From contig NZ_JAKREW010000018.1 in assembly GCF_022347545.1 (NCBI RefSeq), positions 1 through 64,000 on the forward strand: a DNA stretch of 64,000 nucleotides, in the 5' to 3' direction. Positions within the stretch are counted from its first letter, which is position 1. Each line of letters begins with the position of its first letter. The translations under genes and the position numbers were made by a program. The notes beneath the pieces are model-generated. The model saw only the letters and a program-made list of their open reading frames with translations, made no database searches and was not told where the DNA came from. The DNA is from Terribium retamae. GTDB taxonomy: Bacteria; Pseudomonadota; Alphaproteobacteria; Rhizobiales; Rhizobiaceae. Of this stretch, positions 50,661-60,172 are shown one piece after another.

Positions 50661-51275
50661 TTAATCGCGGCCGCGATGGCGGGCTATCTTTTCGCGATTT
50701 CCGCACACCCGCATGTTGCACCAGCGGCGCTTTCCGCCGCGCGAGGTGTCCACGAACAGCCATCCGCAGCGCGGGCATGCATGCAGCTTCGCGCGCGGCA
50801 GTGTGAAGAATGCCTCGATCGACAGATGTGCAAGGAATGCGGTGACCGGGGCAGGGTCCTTCCATTGCAGGGAAGCGAGATCGAACCGCGTTCCGTGCCA
50901 GTCGACCTGCCGGCCTTCCAGCCCGCTGGCGGTGTGTGAGAAGAGAAGGCCGAGCGGTTCCGACGGGGTTCCCTTGTCGGCAGCGATCGCGGCAAAGAGT
51001 GCGTAGGACGCCTCCCGGATGTCGCGAACGCCGCCGAGGAAGTGCCGGTCGCGTATTTCGGCGACCGCTGCCGCGTCAGTCTCATTGGCCAATCCGGCCG
51101 AGAACAGCCAGTTCCCGATGTCCGCAGCCGAGTTGAACAGCTCATTGTGCGGCGGCGGATTGCGCCGGTCGAACACGGCGTTCGCAAGGTCGAGCGCCGG
51201 ATGGCCGCCGATGAAGTGCTCCGGTACCCAGGCCGTATGATCGACAAACAAGGAACGTAACCTCTTAAAGGCCAT
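50661..51275 (-). CDS. ABATE/CGNR zinc-finger transcriptional regulator
   Basis: 204 residues. N-terminal ABATE domain (GGHPALDLANAVFDRR) and a C-terminal CGNR finger: CPRCGWLFVDTSRGGKRRWC followed by NMRVCGNREK, with four zinc Cys. Start called at ATG 51275, though a downstream TTG is possible because a TATAAT-like box touches this ATG. Divergent from the alpha/beta hydrolase; the operator 51281-51298 lies between them, so it probably represses both. Confidence 0.88.
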   Translation of the reverse strand: MAFKRLRSLFVDHTAWVPEHFIGGHPALDLANAVFDRRNPPPHNELFNSAADIGNWLFSAGLANETDAAAVAEIRDRHFLGGVRDIREASYALFAAIAADKGTPSEPLGLLFSHTASGLEGRQVDWHGTRFDLASLQWKDPAPVTAFLAHLSIEAFFTLPRAKLHACPRCGWLFVDTSRGGKRRWCNMRVCGNREKIARHRGRD

Positions 51276-51280
51276 TATAT

Positions 51281-51298
51281 GGTTACAGGTATGTAACC
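51281..51298. promoter_or_regulatory. Operator of the CGNR regulator/hydrolase pair
   Basis: GGTTAC and GTAACC, perfect 6-base arms with a 6-base spacer, between the divergent genes; a further GTAACC half-site is at 51257-51262 inside the regulator's first codons. Confidence 0.6.
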
Positions 51299-51353
51299 TG
51301 ATAAAGCATCTTATTGGGTTTCGTGTGGAGTGGCAAACCGAGGAGGAACGGCC

Positions 51354-52252
51354 ATGTTGAATATTCAGAAAGCCAGGCATCACACGGTCAAGGTGGATGG
51401 AGTCGACCTGTTCTATCGCGAAGCCGGGCGGCGTAGCGCGCCCGGCCTGCTGCTTCTGCATGGCCAACCGTGCTCGTCATACGGCTTCCGCCATGTCATC
51501 GGCCCCCTGGCCGAGGTGGCGCGGGTCGTTGCACCGGATCTGCCGGGTTTCGGCTTCACCGAGGCGCCGGACGATTACGAATACACCTTCGACGCCATGG
51601 CGCGGACCATCGATGTTTTGACGCGGAAGATCGGGATGGAGTGGTTCTTCCTCTACGTCCATGATTTCGGAGCGCCGGTCGCCTACTACCTGGCGATGGC
51701 GCGCCCCCAGCGCGTGCTCGGCCTCATCATCCAGAACGGCAATGCCCATCAGGAGGGCCTCGGCCCGGACTGGGATGCCAACAAGGCCTACTGGGCGGAT
51801 CCTACGCCCGAGAACCGTAAGAAATTGCCGGAGTGGCTGAATTTCGAGGGCGTGCGCCATACCTATGTCGGCGCCATCCCGGAGCGCCTCAAGCCGCTGT
51901 TCGCGCCCGAGGGCTGGCATCTCGACTGGGAGCGGATGAGCCGGCCGGGCCTAGTCGACATCCAGTTCCGCATCTTCGAGGACTATGCGCGCTACGTCGC
52001 GCGTTTTCCCGACATCTCGGCCTATCATCGGAAACACCAGCCGCGCGCATTGCTGCTCTGGGCAGGCACGACCCCTATTTCGAGATCGAGGAGGTGCTTG
52101 CCTATGCCCGCGAGCTCGAGCAGATCGAGATGCATATCTACGACGCGGCGCATCTGCTTCTGGAGACGCATCATCAGGAATGCGCGGCGCTCATGCGCGA
52201 GTTCATTCTGGATGTACAATCGGGTGCGGAAGAGGTGGCTCCCGCATCGTAA
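51354..52252 (+). pseudogene. Alpha/beta hydrolase (epoxide-hydrolase-like) with a frameshift
   Basis: Reads as one enzyme only if a base is restored near 52060-52062. The first part (about 235 residues) has the oxyanion motif LLHGQPCSS and the nucleophile region VHDFGAPVAYYLA. The catalytic Asp and His region (GRHDPYFEIEEVLAYAREL, YDAAHLLLE) continues in the next frame up to 52252. The sequence CTCTGGGCAGGCACGAC fits family consensus LWGRHDP if it had four rather than three Gs. Start ATG 51354 behind AGGAGG. Either a recent inactivation or a base-calling error; the shifted product would lack its catalytic His. Confidence 0.85.
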
Positions 52253-52396
52253 CTCCCCGGAGCTATTCTGGCGATCGAGCCTCAGCGCTCTCCTTTCGTG
52301 CGCTCCAAACCGATTGCGGAATAAGAGCAGTCGATTTAACTTAAGACCGATTGCATGGCGCAATCGGACTTTGACGCGCCCGGGGAGGAAAATGTA

Positions 52397-52927
52397 ATGG
52401 CCAAGCTCGTGTTCGGAATGAACCAGTCCCTGGACGGTTACGTCGATCATATGAGGTTTGCGCCGGATCCTACGCTCTTTCGCCACTTCATTGGGGAGGC
52501 CCAGCGGCAGGCGGGCAGCGTGTATGGTCGCCGGATGTACGAGATTATGCGTTACTGGGACGACGACCATCCCGAGTGGGATGCCGAGCGGCGGGCCTAC
52601 GCCGCCGCATGGCGAAACCAGCCGAAATGGGTCGTCTCGCGATCCATGAAGTCGGTCGGCCCCAACGCGATGCTCGTCGAGGGTGACCTTGGCAGCGCGA
52701 TCCGCAAGCTTAAGGACGAGCGCGACGGGGAGATCGAAATTGCCGGCCCGAATCTGGCGCGAAGCCTGACCGAACTTGGCCTGATCGACGAGTATCGGGT
52801 CTACCTGCATCCCGTCGTGCTTGGCCATGGCACGCCATATTTTGCCGGACCCCGGCCGCCGCTGCGTCTTGTGACCCATGATCGGGTCGGCGAGGATGTC
52901 CTCAGGTTGAGCTACATTCCCGCCTGA
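52397..52927 (+). CDS. RibD C-terminal/DHFR-like reductase family protein
   Basis: 176 residues of the dihydrofolate-reductase-like fold: KLVFGMNQSLDGYVDH opening, SVYGRRMYEIMRYW, WVVSRSMKSVG and EIEIAGPNLARSLTELGLID with EYRVYLHPVVLGHGTPYF. Substrate unknown; NADPH binding likely. Start at 52397 behind GGGGAGGAA. Confidence 0.88.
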   Translation: MAKLVFGMNQSLDGYVDHMRFAPDPTLFRHFIGEAQRQAGSVYGRRMYEIMRYWDDDHPEWDAERRAYAAAWRNQPKWVVSRSMKSVGPNAMLVEGDLGSAIRKLKDERDGEIEIAGPNLARSLTELGLIDEYRVYLHPVVLGHGTPYFAGPRPPLRLVTHDRVGEDVLRLSYIPA

Positions 52928-52945
52928 ACGCGCCAGAGCCACCGG

Positions 52946-53335
52946 TCACGGGTAGAGATCGTATTTCGCCCAATCCTCTTTGAGGACCTTGTCCCCGATG
53001 CGGTAGCGGAAGTTCAGCACCTCCATGTGATCGGGCGCTGTCTCGCATTTGAACTTCAGCCGGTACCACTCGCCACGGCTGCGGAAGGCAGCCACTTTGC
53101 TCTTGATCGAGTTATCCGTCATTTCCGGCTGGCCAAACGCATAGGCGACGACACGGTCGGCCTTGTAGTGCGGGTCGTCATGCGAGATCCGGTCGAGCAC
53201 CTCTGCATCGCAGCGCTGTTCCAGCCGCGTCTGCGGGTCGAGTTTCAGCAATCCGGCTTTGAGGCGACTGTCGAGGGCGTGGGCTGTCGAACTCGCCGCC
53301 AGGATGGCGAGCGCGGTGAGCAAAGCTGTTCTCAT
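52946..53335 (-). CDS. DUF930-family secreted protein
   Basis: 129 residues with a signal peptide (LLTALAILAASSTAHA|LD). The family pattern is clear: LKLDPQTRLEQRCDAEVLDR, DRVVAYAFGQP, FRSRGEWYRLKFKC and a C-terminal W..YDLYP. DUF930 is mostly found in Rhizobiales; function unknown. The two mature Cys likely pair. The start MRTALL is preferred over the longer frame because it begins the signal peptide. Confidence 0.85.
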   Translation of the reverse strand: MRTALLTALAILAASSTAHALDSRLKAGLLKLDPQTRLEQRCDAEVLDRISHDDPHYKADRVVAYAFGQPEMTDNSIKSKVAAFRSRGEWYRLKFKCETAPDHMEVLNFRYRIGDKVLKEDWAKYDLYP

Positions 53336-53432
53336 GGCCGCGGAAGCCACCACATTTTGTCCGACTAATCAACCCGTGATGAATTCGGTCGCTGCGTCTG
53401 CAGGTCGCAATACGCGCCCCTGAGAGCGGAAC

Positions 53433-54257
53433 TCACCGCCCCTTGATCTGGATCAGGGAGAAAAGATCCTTCTCGATATCGCCGCTGCGAGGCTTGGTGC
53501 CGGTGCCCGGGCGATAGCGGCCCTTGTCAAAGGTCAGATCGATCTTTGCCGTCTTTCCCGGCCGCTCGTCGGTCAAGCATTCATCTCCGACCATCTTCGA
53601 CGTTTCGTGAGTCGCGGTCTGCTCCACGTTGAGATCGCGGTAGCCCTGCTTGCCTTTGCGGCCAAGTCCGATCGTGCGCTTCACCGTGGTGATTTCGCCT
53701 TCGCAGGCGCCGTTGTTTTCGCCATTGCTGCGCTCGACGATCAGACCGTCCAGCACGCGCTCGATGCGGCCTTTGTCGAAAGTGTAGAGCCACAGGGACC
53801 GCTCCATATAAGGGTTGACCCGCGAACTTCCATATTGCGCGGTGCGCAGGCCAAAGGCGCGCAGGCCGTCGCGGACATCGTAGCGTGCGGTATCGAGGCT
53901 CATCTCGCCGAACTGGATCGCGTCCGAGAACGCCATGCCCCGCTCCAGCCGCCGCGCCAGCGGCTTGCCGTCGGGATCGGTGACGAGGATCTCGACATCG
54001 CCCTTGGTCTCGTCCGCGGCGGCCGATTTCGTTTCGACCAACGGCACGGCGGCCAGCATCAGTTCGGGCCGCCAGGGCCACGGCTTGCACACCACGTCGC
54101 GCGGCTGGATCGTGCGACCACCGCCTTTGACCAGCACGCCGTTCTCGCTTTGCTGTCCGTTCGGATAGGCCTGGGCAAGCAAGGGTTCCGTTATGGCGCA
54201 TTGGGCGAGCGCCTGGGCAGGCAGCAGGAGGGCTAGGGCGGCGAGGGCGAGCTTCAT
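53433..54257 (-). CDS. Secreted hypothetical protein, 274 residues
   Basis: Signal peptide (LALAALALLLPAQALA|QC), then a beta-rich mature domain with several Cys (VVCKPWPWRPELML, NNGACEGEITTVKR, MVGDECLTDERPG). Family not recognised. It shares direction and secretion with the DUF930 gene 97 bases downstream, so they may be cotranscribed. Confidence 0.7.
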   Translation of the reverse strand: MKLALAALALLLPAQALAQCAITEPLLAQAYPNGQQSENGVLVKGGGRTIQPRDVVCKPWPWRPELMLAAVPLVETKSAAADETKGDVEILVTDPDGKPLARRLERGMAFSDAIQFGEMSLDTARYDVRDGLRAFGLRTAQYGSSRVNPYMERSLWLYTFDKGRIERVLDGLIVERSNGENNGACEGEITTVKRTIGLGRKGKQGYRDLNVEQTATHETSKMVGDECLTDERPGKTAKIDLTFDKGRYRPGTGTKPRSGDIEKDLFSLIQIKGR

Positions 54258-54531
54258 GAAATGGTGCTCCTGGAAGACGGTCCAAGTGGTGGCAGTGTTA
54301 TTTGCTTAGGGTGGTGATGTCGATCATTGGTTCCGCCCTCATAGGGCACTTCTCACGGTGAAGGCGGAGAAGGGGGCCGACCGCGACGACGGTGCCCTTT
54401 CCGCAAAGGTGGCGATCGGCAATTCTTAGCGGCGGCCTTCCTCTTTCCGTTCACGCAGAGAGGGGGCCGACAAGCGGGTGGGGGCGGCACCAACGCTCGA
54501 CATAAGAAACTCAGGATAAAGAGCGTAGTCG

Positions 54532-56529
54532 CTACGCCGTCTTCTGCCGCCTCGGCGCCTCGAACAAGGGCCGCAGGCTCTCCGCCCGCGCCGGCCGGCC
54601 GACGTGGAAACCCTGGGCGTGATCGATGTCGAGTCTGCGGAGCAGTTCCAACTGCTCCTCGCTTTCCACCCCTTCGACCAGGATCTTCGGACCGCGGTTG
54701 CGGAGCAGTTCGACAATGTCTTGGAACATGGCGCGTCCGCGCGGCGTGACGCAGTCGTGCAGGAATGAACGGTCGATCTTCACCGTGTCGAAATCGATCA
54801 GCCTGAGCCAGGAGAGGCCGGCGAAACCGGTGCCGAAATCGTCGAGCCAGACCTTGATGCCCAGCAGCTTCAGGTCGCTGATGCAGCGCAGCACGTCGGA
54901 GTGCATCTCCATCTCCAGCCCCTCGGTGATTTCGAGGGCGAGACGGTCGCCGGTCACGCCGGCCTCGCCGAGCGCGGCGGCCACGGAAGCGGCGAAACCC
55001 GGCGCCTTGAGCTGGACCGGGGAAACGTTGACGCTGATCGTGCGGATGTGCTCGCTGGACATCAGTTCGCGGCAGGCGGTGCGGATCGCCCAGCGGCCGA
55101 GTTCCAGGATCATCCCCGTGCGTTCCGCCACCGGGATGAACAGGCTCGGTGGCACCGCCGTGCCGTCCGGCATGGTCAGCCGCATCAGGGCTTCCATCGC
55201 CTCGATCTTGCCGGTGCGCATGTTGATGATGGGCTGGAAGACCAGCGAAATAAGCTCACGCTCGATGGCGATCTTCAAAAGCGCGGCGACATTCTCGCTC
55301 TCGTCGCTGGTCTGCGGATCGTTCGGGTCGAACAGATGCACGCAGTTGCGGCCGTCGGCCTTGGCCAGATACAGCGCCCGGTCCGCCTCCTGGATGATCT
55401 TCTCGAGCTTCGTGCCGGCCTCGTCGCGCGTGAAAGCGGCGCCGACCGACACCGTCACCACCTGTGTCCCGTCACGGCGCTCATTATGGGTGATCGCCAG
55501 CGCCTCCACCTCCTGGCGGATGTCCTCGGCTAGCGTGACGACGTCTTCATGTCTTTTCGCCTGCGCCAGAACGATGAATTCCTCGCCACCGTAGCGACCG
55601 ATCGAGGCGTTGTGCTGCTCCACAAGGTGACGCAGGCTGTCGGCAACCTCCATCAGGCAGCGGTCGCCTTTCTGGTGGCCGTAATAGTCGTTGAAGCGCT
55701 TGAAGAAATCGACGTCGATAAGCAGCACCGCGAAGGTTCTGCCATGGCGCTGCCAACTGCCCCACAGATCGCGCAGCCGCTCGTCGACGGCGCGGCGGTT
55801 TTCCAGCCCGGTCAGCGGATCGGTGCGCGAAAGCTTCAGCAGCGCCTTTCCGCGCTCGGTGGCTTCCCTGTGCTGGTTGCGCGCTTCCAGTGCGTTCAGG
55901 AAGACGTTGTAGCGTTCCCTGTTCAGCTTCCAGTTGATGTAGGAGGTGAAGACGAAACAGGAGATGTAGAAGGCGCCGAAAACCAGCTTGTAGGTCAGCG
56001 TCGACGGCACGAAATAGTTCACCGCATAGAGGATCAGCAGGATGATCGTCGACGTGATGACGGAAAAGCTGAACTGGAACGTGAAGAACAGGTTCGCGCT
56101 CATCATGAATATGGTGCCGAAGACCATATAGTACGAAACGCTTTCATGATTGGCGCTGGCGGCCGTCGGCACCAGCCAGCCGATATAGCCGAGGATGATC
56201 GCGCCGGCGCAGGTAATGTCCAGCCATTTGGTGGGCGCGTCGAGGCGCAGCAGGGTCTCCAGCGTCACAAGCGCCGTCACGCCGACCGCGAAGCGCGCCG
56301 CGATGGTGTAGGCTGCGACATCCGGCACCAGCAGAATGTCGGTGGCGGCAAACAGCAGGTAGATGATGACGGCGATGTAGAGCCCTGGCCGTGCCGCCGA
56401 GCGGCGTGCCGCCTGGGATTCTTCATGAAACTGCGTGCGCAATTTGGCGGGGTCGGGCAGGGCTTGCGTCTGGATAGCCGGCTCTACGGGCGCAAGTTCA
56501 GCCACTGCCGACATCGCATAACTGCTCAT
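54532..56529 (-). CDS. Membrane GGDEF-EAL cyclic-di-GMP protein
   Basis: 665 residues from ATG 56529 (frame open to 56643; GAGAGG supports the inner start). Six TM helices (about 45-215), then a GGDEF domain with intact GGEEF (IGRYGGEEFIVLA) and no RxxD inhibitory site, then an EAL domain with EALMRL, NVSPVQL, LEITEGL, LDDFGTGF, KIDRSFL and EGVES, i.e. all catalytic residues. It can probably both make and degrade c-di-GMP; the membrane part would be the sensor. Divergent from the methyltransferase gene across a CtrA box. Confidence 0.93.
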   Translation of the reverse strand: MSSYAMSAVAELAPVEPAIQTQALPDPAKLRTQFHEESQAARRSAARPGLYIAVIIYLLFAATDILLVPDVAAYTIAARFAVGVTALVTLETLLRLDAPTKWLDITCAGAIILGYIGWLVPTAASANHESVSYYMVFGTIFMMSANLFFTFQFSFSVITSTIILLILYAVNYFVPSTLTYKLVFGAFYISCFVFTSYINWKLNRERYNVFLNALEARNQHREATERGKALLKLSRTDPLTGLENRRAVDERLRDLWGSWQRHGRTFAVLLIDVDFFKRFNDYYGHQKGDRCLMEVADSLRHLVEQHNASIGRYGGEEFIVLAQAKRHEDVVTLAEDIRQEVEALAITHNERRDGTQVVTVSVGAAFTRDEAGTKLEKIIQEADRALYLAKADGRNCVHLFDPNDPQTSDESENVAALLKIAIERELISLVFQPIINMRTGKIEAMEALMRLTMPDGTAVPPSLFIPVAERTGMILELGRWAIRTACRELMSSEHIRTISVNVSPVQLKAPGFAASVAAALGEAGVTGDRLALEITEGLEMEMHSDVLRCISDLKLLGIKVWLDDFGTGFAGLSWLRLIDFDTVKIDRSFLHDCVTPRGRAMFQDIVELLRNRGPKILVEGVESEEQLELLRRLDIDHAQGFHVGRPARAESLRPLFEAPRRQKTA

Positions 56530-56795
56530 CGCCGAGAGACCTCTCAGGAGGGGCTTTTGCAACCCGTTTGCTTCCGGCCTCAACGCAGACAACTCCACCG
56601 TGCGCAGGGCGATCTTTGGCGCCTCGCAGACATTACGGGGCAAGGCAAGAAGGTTGGGTTAATCGCTAATGTAACCGGGCCTGAAATACCCCGCCGAAAT
56701 TAAACTCGGTAAATGATGCGTTAACGATAACATTAGAATGCTCTCCAACATCGCTTTGCAGGGAAGCTGCTTCGCGCTATTAAGCACGCGGGTTG

Positions 56796-56811
56796 TTAAC
56801 GAGTTGTTAAC
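56796..56811 (+). promoter_or_regulatory. Full CtrA box
   Basis: TTAA-CGAGTTG-TTAAC, the exact TTAA-N7-TTAAC site of the cell-cycle regulator CtrA, centred 22 bases upstream of the methyltransferase GTG start and in the divergent region with the GGDEF-EAL gene. Confidence 0.7.
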
Positions 56812-56825
56812 CATAGGGGTTTCGG

Positions 56826-57857
56826 GTGGCTACTGTTCTCGACGGTAAGAGTCTCATCACGGAAGCGACGATCGCGGCAGGGCTCGGAAAAAAGCTCGAC
56901 GATCGAAGCGAGGCCTTCGAGACGGCCCGCGCTGAACTCGTGCTCATCCTCGCCACTACGCAGCAGCAGATCGCCCTGAAGAAGGGGCCCGCCGAAATCA
57001 TCAAGCCGCTGATGGCACGTCTCGAGGCGATGCGTCTCAGGCTGCATGCCGATACCTGGAATGCGCTGGCGCCCATCATCCAGAACCATCCGGTGCTCGA
57101 CTATTTCCTGGAAGACCCGCTGACGCGCTGGTCGTTCGAGAAGCCGCGCGGCTATTCCGGCGATGCCGAACTGCTCGACTACATCTATTGCGATCCGCAT
57201 GTCGCCGACGCCGTTGCCGACTCTTCGGACATCGGCAAGGCGCTCTACGCCTATACCCAGAACGTGCCCTCCTGCGTGGCCGCGCGCGAGCGGCGCGACC
57301 TGCTTGCCCGCTATGTCGACGAGATCGCTGAAAAGCGCGGGCCTGAAACCGAGGTGCTGGCTGTCGCGGCCGGCCACCTTCGCGAGGCAAATCTGTCGAA
57401 AGCCTTGCGCGAGAAGCGCCTGAAGCGCTGGGTCGCGCTCGACCAGGATCCGCTCAGCGTCGGTCTCATCGCCCGCGATTTCGCCGGCACTGCGGTAGAG
57501 ACGATCGACGGTTCGGTGCGCACCTTGCTGACGCGGGGCCACAAGCTCGGCAAATACGACTTCATCTATGCTTCCGGCCTCTATGACTACCTGCAGGACA
57601 AGGTGGCGGTGAAGCTCACCAAGACCTGCATGCAGATGCTGAAGCCCGGCGGCACCTTCCTGTTCGCCAACTATGCCGAGGGCAACCCGGATGCGGGTTA
57701 CCGCGAAACCTTCATGAACTGGGTGCTCCTGCTGCGCTCCGAAGCCGACATGTGGAACGTCGTCAACGCCAGCGTCGACCGCAACACCGTCGACGTGAAG
57801 GTGTTCTTCGGCGAAAACCGCAACGTGCTCTACGCAGTGATCGAAAAGCGCGACTGA
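56826..57857 (+). CDS. Class I SAM-dependent methyltransferase-like protein
   Basis: 343 residues from GTG 56826. A helical N-terminal half (LMARLEAMRLRLHADTWNAL, SFEKPRGYSGDAELLDYIY) precedes a Rossmann methyltransferase core: EVLAVAAGHLREANLSKAL (motif I, E.LavaaGhl), WVALDQDPLSVGL (motif II) and FIYASGLYDYL. Similar proteins with a KPRGY.GDA.L.DYIY segment are annotated with the 3-hydroxypalmitate methyl ester group and often accompany cyclic-di-GMP genes. The substrate is unproven. Confidence 0.8.
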   Translation: MATVLDGKSLITEATIAAGLGKKLDDRSEAFETARAELVLILATTQQQIALKKGPAEIIKPLMARLEAMRLRLHADTWNALAPIIQNHPVLDYFLEDPLTRWSFEKPRGYSGDAELLDYIYCDPHVADAVADSSDIGKALYAYTQNVPSCVAARERRDLLARYVDEIAEKRGPETEVLAVAAGHLREANLSKALREKRLKRWVALDQDPLSVGLIARDFAGTAVETIDGSVRTLLTRGHKLGKYDFIYASGLYDYLQDKVAVKLTKTCMQMLKPGGTFLFANYAEGNPDAGYRETFMNWVLLLRSEADMWNVVNASVDRNTVDVKVFFGENRNVLYAVIEKRD

Positions 57858-57925
57858 GTTTTAGGGGCGGCCGATCCGGACGCTCTCGATCATGATGGGG
57901 CATCCAACTGCCCCGCGTTTGTGCT

Positions 57926-58129
57926 GCCCCTCATCGCCCTGCCGGGGCACTGTACCGGGGCGAGCCGCGGGTCTCGCCCGTCCTTCGGACCCCCGTAGAC
58001 GGGGAGAAGGAGGCTGTCGTCGCGGCTTTCGCCAATCACCAGCGTTGCAGAACGAGCGCCTTCCTTGCGGTCGGCTTCTTCTCCCCGTCACTATACGGGG
58101 AGAAGTGCCCCGGCAGGGCGATGAGGGGC
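57926..58129. repeat. Mosaic intergenic element upstream of recQ, with perfect 25-base ends
   Basis: Outer arms 57926-57950 and 58105-58129 are perfect 25-base inverted copies (left begins GCCCCTCATCGCCCTGCCGG). Inside are smaller hairpins based on CTCCCCGT..ACGGGGAG and the segment TTTCGCCAATC. It fills the 370-base gap 57858-58227, which has no gene. Confidence 0.85.
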
Positions 58130-58227
58130 GCCGCCGGCATCGGGCGAAGGATACTCACCGGAAAGTCGGCCTCATCCCGGCGAAGCTGCTAAGAAGGATC
58201 TCCTCCTGATTCTTCATAGCCGCCCTG

Positions 58228-60027
58228 ATGAACTCCGCCGCCCTCGAAATCCTCAAGACTGTCTATGGCTATGATGCCTTCAGAGGCCCGCAGGCGCGCA
58301 TCGTCGAGCATGTGATTGCCGGCAACAACGCCTTCGTGCTGATGCCGACGGGCGGCGGCAAGTCGCTCTGCTACCAGATCCCCGCCATCGTGCGCCCCGG
58401 CATGGGGCTGGTCGTGTCGCCGCTGCTGGCGCTGATGGCCGACCAGGTCACGGCACTGCGCCAGGCTGGCGTCAAGGCCGCGGCGCTCAACTCTGATCTG
58501 GAGCTGGACCAGCGCCGCGCTTTGTGGCGCGACATCCGCAGCGGTGCGCTCGATCTGCTCTATGTCGCGCCCGAAACCCTGGCTCGGCCCGACGTGCTGG
58601 AACTGCTGGAAAGCCTGCAACTGTCGCTGATCGCCATCGACGAGGCCCACTGCCTGTCGCAATGGGGGCATGATTTCCGCCCCTCCTACCGCCAGCTCGA
58701 TGCCGTCGTGGCGCGCTTTTCCGGTGTTCCGCGTATGGCGCTGACGGCCACAGCCGACGAGCCGACGCGAGAAGAAATCCTGGCGCATCTCGACATCGAC
58801 GAGGCCGATGCCTTCATCGCCGGTTTCGACCGCCCCAACATCCGCTATGCCATCGAGGAAAAGGACAATCCGCGTGCGCAGCTCAAGGAATTCCTCAAGC
58901 GCTACGAGGGCGAGAGCGGCATCGTCTATTGCCTGTCGAAGCGACGCACCGAGGAGATCGCATCCTGGCTGCAGGGGCTCGGCTATGACGCGCTCGCCTA
59001 CCACGCCGGCATGGACAAGGCGGCGCGCGAGGCCAACCAGATGCGCTTCCAGCATGGCGAGGCGGTCATCATGGTCGCCACCGTCGCCTTCGGCATGGGC
59101 ATCGACAAGCCGGACGTGCGCTTCGTCGCCCATGTCGACCTGCCGGGCAGCATCGAGGCCTATTATCAGGAAACCGGCCGCGCCGGTCGCGATGGCCTGC
59201 CATCCGATACGCTGATGCTCTACGGCTCGGAGGATGTCGCGCTGCGCAGCCGCTTCATCGAGGAATCCGAGGCGCCCGACCAGCGCAAGCGCATGGAGCG
59301 GCAGAAGCTCGATGCGCTGCTCGGGCTTGCCGAGACGGCGCGCTGCCGCCGGCAGGTGCTGTTGTCCTATTTCGGCGATCATTGCGAGCCATGCGGCAAT
59401 TGCGACACCTGTACGGAGCCGCCGAAGCTGTTCGACGGCGCGATCGCCGCGCAAAAGGCGCTGTCCTGCATCTACCGCACCGGCGAGCGGTTCGGTCAGG
59501 CTTATGTCGTGGACGTGCTGCTCGGTGCCGAGAACGACCGCATCGCCCAATTCGGCCATGACAAGATCTCTACATTCGGCATCGGCAAAGAGCACGACAA
59601 CCGCACATGGCGGGCGATCCTGCGCCAGCTGATCGCGCTGCGCTTCATCGAAGTCGACCTCGCTGGCCATGGCGGCCTGTCGATCGCGCCTGCCGGCCGC
59701 GACTTCCTGCGCGAAAAGCCGCCTCTGATGCTGCGCCTGCCTTCGCCACCGCGCGCCCGGCGCGGCAAGGTCGCGCGCAGCAACACGCAATCCGCGATTC
59801 CGGAGGCCGACAACGACCTGTTCCAGGCGTTGCGCCGCAAGCGCACGGAAATCGCCCGCCTGCAGAACGTGCCGCCCTATGTCATCTTCCACGACAAGAC
59901 GCTGATCGAACTGGCCGCCGCCCGCCCGTCTTCGCGCGGCGAGATGGCTGGCGTGCCGGGCGTCGGCGAAGCCAAGCTCGATCGTTACGGGCCGGCGTTT
60001 CTGTCGGTGATCGCGGAGTTCGGGTGA
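58228..60027 (+). CDS. recQ: RecQ-family ATP-dependent DNA helicase
   Basis: 599 residues. Walker A MPTGGGKSLCYQIP, DEAH box IDEAHCLSQWGHDFRPSYRQ, motif VI YYQETGRAGRDGLPSD, then the RQC zinc site (CRRQVLL..CEPCGNCDTC) and a C-terminal HRDC domain (ALRRKRTEIARLQNVPPYVI). Complete domain order and normal length. 3'-5' helicase acting in recombination repair. It stands alone, flanked on both sides by the same mosaic element. Confidence 0.96.
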   Translation: MNSAALEILKTVYGYDAFRGPQARIVEHVIAGNNAFVLMPTGGGKSLCYQIPAIVRPGMGLVVSPLLALMADQVTALRQAGVKAAALNSDLELDQRRALWRDIRSGALDLLYVAPETLARPDVLELLESLQLSLIAIDEAHCLSQWGHDFRPSYRQLDAVVARFSGVPRMALTATADEPTREEILAHLDIDEADAFIAGFDRPNIRYAIEEKDNPRAQLKEFLKRYEGESGIVYCLSKRRTEEIASWLQGLGYDALAYHAGMDKAAREANQMRFQHGEAVIMVATVAFGMGIDKPDVRFVAHVDLPGSIEAYYQETGRAGRDGLPSDTLMLYGSEDVALRSRFIEESEAPDQRKRMERQKLDALLGLAETARCRRQVLLSYFGDHCEPCGNCDTCTEPPKLFDGAIAAQKALSCIYRTGERFGQAYVVDVLLGAENDRIAQFGHDKISTFGIGKEHDNRTWRAILRQLIALRFIEVDLAGHGGLSIAPAGRDFLREKPPLMLRLPSPPRARRGKVARSNTQSAIPEADNDLFQALRRKRTEIARLQNVPPYVIFHDKTLIELAAARPSSRGEMAGVPGVGEAKLDRYGPAFLSVIAEFG

Positions 60028-60047
60028 AAGCCGTTCAAATCGTCCGC

Positions 60048-60172
60048 GCCCTTCACCCGCCTGCCGGCATCCTCTTCCCGTAAACAGGGAGAGGGGGGCT
60101 CCCTGCCGCGGATTTTCGCCAATCCAGCACGAGCGCCGTCGTCGATGTCGGCCCGGCAGGGCGATGAGGGGC
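60048..60172. repeat. Mosaic intergenic element downstream of recQ (second copy)
   Basis: Degenerate left end (GCCCTTCACCCGCCTGCCGG), an internal TTTCGCCAATCCAGC segment and a well-kept right end CCCGGCAGGGCGATGAGGGG. Same orientation as the copy at 57926-58129 but shorter (about 125 bases). Confidence 0.75.
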
